From NCBI GenBank assembly GCA_963768945.1, contig CAVYJW010000003.1, positions 1,798,001 to 1,862,000 of the forward strand: 64,000 bases of DNA, written 5' to 3'. The stretch is from RYN-230 sp963768945. Its GTDB lineage: Bacteria; Actinomycetota; Actinomycetes; Streptosporangiales; Streptosporangiaceae. Of this stretch, positions 61,654-64,000 are shown one piece after another (within the stretch, counting starts at the first letter, position 1; each line of letters opens with the position of its first letter). The notes under the pieces are model-generated. The model searched no databases and was not told the origin of the DNA. It worked only from the letters and a program-made list of their open reading frames with translations. The translations under genes and the position numbers were made by a program.

Positions 61654-62865
61654 GCCGGGGATCCCGGTGCTGGCGGACTCTGTGCTGCCGAACCCTGTGC
61701 TGGCGAACGCTGCAGTCCGGGCAGCCTGGCCAGCTCGTTCTCGATCGCGGCGGTGATCCGCTCCCGCAGCTCGGCCACCTCGATCTTGGCGATCAGCTGG
61801 CCGAAGAAACCCCGGATGACCAGGCGGCGCGCCTCGTCCCGCGGGATACCCCGCGCCATCAGGTAGAACAGGTGCTGGTCTTCCAGCCGCCCGCTGGTGC
61901 TGGCGTGGCCTGCCCCGACCACCTCGCCGGTAAGGATCTCCAGGTTCGGCACGGAGTCGGCCCGGGCCCCCTCGGTCAGCAGGAGATTCCGGTTCCGCTC
62001 GTAGGTATCGGTGGCGACCGCCTCGGGCCGGATCAGCACGTCGCCGATCCACACCGAGTGCGCGCTGTCGCCCTGCAGGGCGCCCTTGTAGTCGACCCGG
62101 CTGCGGCAGTGCGGCTGGTTGTGGTCCACGAACAGGCGGTGTTCCAGGTGCTGGCCCGGGTCGGCGAAGTACAGGCCGAGCAGTTCGGCGTCGCCGCCGG
62201 GACCCGCGTAGCTGACCGAGGGAGCCAGCCGGACCACCCCGCCGCCCAGGCTCACCACGGTGTGCTGGAACGTGGCGTCCCGGCCGACCGTCGCCTGGTG
62301 CTGGCTCAGGTGGACGGCGTCAGCCGCCCAGTCCTGCACGCTCACCACCGACAGCGAGGCCCCGTCGCCCACCACGAACTCGACGTTGTCCGCGTACGTC
62401 GCGGATCCCGCGTGATCGAGCACGACCACGGCCCGCGAGTTCCGGCCCACTTCGACGACGGTGTGCCCGAACGCGGCGCCGCCCGAGTCGTGACCCCGAG
62501 TCGTGATCACGGTCGGCTCGCTGACGTCGGTGTCGGCGGGCACGGTGATCACCGTGCCCTCGTCGAACGACGCGAACGCCCTGGCGCTGACCCGGTCGTT
62601 CGGCATGAACGCCGTCCCGTATCTCGGGTGTCGCCGCGCTGCGGGTGCGCCACGGAGACCTCTGGTGCGGCGTCCACCTCGACCGTGACCTTCCCGGCTT
62701 CCAGCGGCTGAGCGCCCTGCAGACCGCGCAGGCGGCGGAGCGGCGTGAACCGCCACTCCTCCTCCCGCCCGGTCGGCACCGGGAAATCAGCCAGGTCGGC
62801 CGAGTGGTGCTCGTGCAGCCGTGAAACCGGGGCGGCGGACTCCACCGCCCCCTGAAGCCCTGCCA

Positions 62866-62866
<1 letters not shown>
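61650..62866 (-). CDS. sufD: SUF scaffold protein SufD, one frameshift
   Basis: A protein of about 405 residues, one subunit of the SufBCD scaffold. The N-terminus (SRLHEHHSADLADFPVPTG, then WRFTPLRRLRGL) is in one frame. From about 62620 the other frame continues (FMPNDRVSARAFASFDEG through LFYLMARGIPRDEARRLVIRGF), probably from one indel in a GC run. The C-terminal repeated Ala/Pro/Gly tail (QRSPAQGSAAQSPP) is extra. The ATG at 62866 overlaps the sufB stop. Confidence 0.92.

Positions 62867-64000
<1,134 letters not shown>

Overview
The window is chromosomal DNA of a high-GC Gram-positive bacterium, an actinomycete. By eye the GC content is around 70%. GTG starts and 4-base ATGA/GTGA gene overlaps are common. 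Several families are essentially actinobacterial: the SCO1664-family protein with DUF3090 and the MSMEG_4193-type phosphatase, DUF3099, DUF6457, acVLRF1, a DUF1707-FHA protein and a 6C-like RNA. I cannot fix the order or genus. I see no insertion sequence, prophage, rRNA or CRISPR array. The only tRNA is tRNA-Sec.

Left part (1-16.6 kb): metH (cut by the left edge), a PAC2/ParJ-like gene, then a 670-bp repeat-filled gap where related actinomycetes keep mshC. After the gap come SCO1664-family, DUF3090 and histidine phosphatase genes, a DUF1707-FHA gene, a RecD2-type helicase, fabG-fabI-purU, the tldD/tldE protease pair, dodecin, an FMN-dependent alpha-hydroxyacid oxidase and DUF3099.

Middle (16.6-50 kb): a promoter followed by three C-loop hairpins (6C-like RNA), an ABC exporter with a PadR regulator, cysteine dioxygenase, molybdenum-cofactor genes (DUF6457, mobA, moaA), and an ABC transporter with its own two-component system. 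Selenocysteine and formate-dehydrogenase maturation genes (selB, selC, selD, fdhD) are scattered among an amino-acid permease, a GNAT enzyme, a methyltransferase and an acyl-CoA synthetase. A sulfonate/nitrate-type ABC importer, a GH15 trehalase-like enzyme overlapping a sulfotransferase, an SDR and a large ABC exporter follow.

Right part (50-64 kb): enoyl-CoA hydratase with a small HTH protein, a heavily frameshifted ABC-F ATPase, acVLRF1, a LysR regulator directly before a form I RuBisCO operon (cbbL-cbbS-cbbX), a histidine-kinase remnant, and the SUF iron-sulfur operon (sufB-sufD-Rieske-sufC-sufS-sufU-sufT), cut by the right edge.

Together, RuBisCO with its activase, the Mo-cofactor genes, FdhD and the Sec machinery suggest an organism able to fix CO2 and to use a selenium/molybdenum formate dehydrogenase. 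The dehydrogenase and selA are not in the window.

Two window-wide patterns stand out. First, short tandem repeats often begin exactly at a stop codon, so that the last bases of a gene including the stop are reiterated just downstream. Second, many conserved genes at 8-17 kb and 50-63 kb carry single-base indels in G/C-rich stretches, whereas genes at 17-50 kb are intact. The second pattern looks more like sequence error than gene decay.
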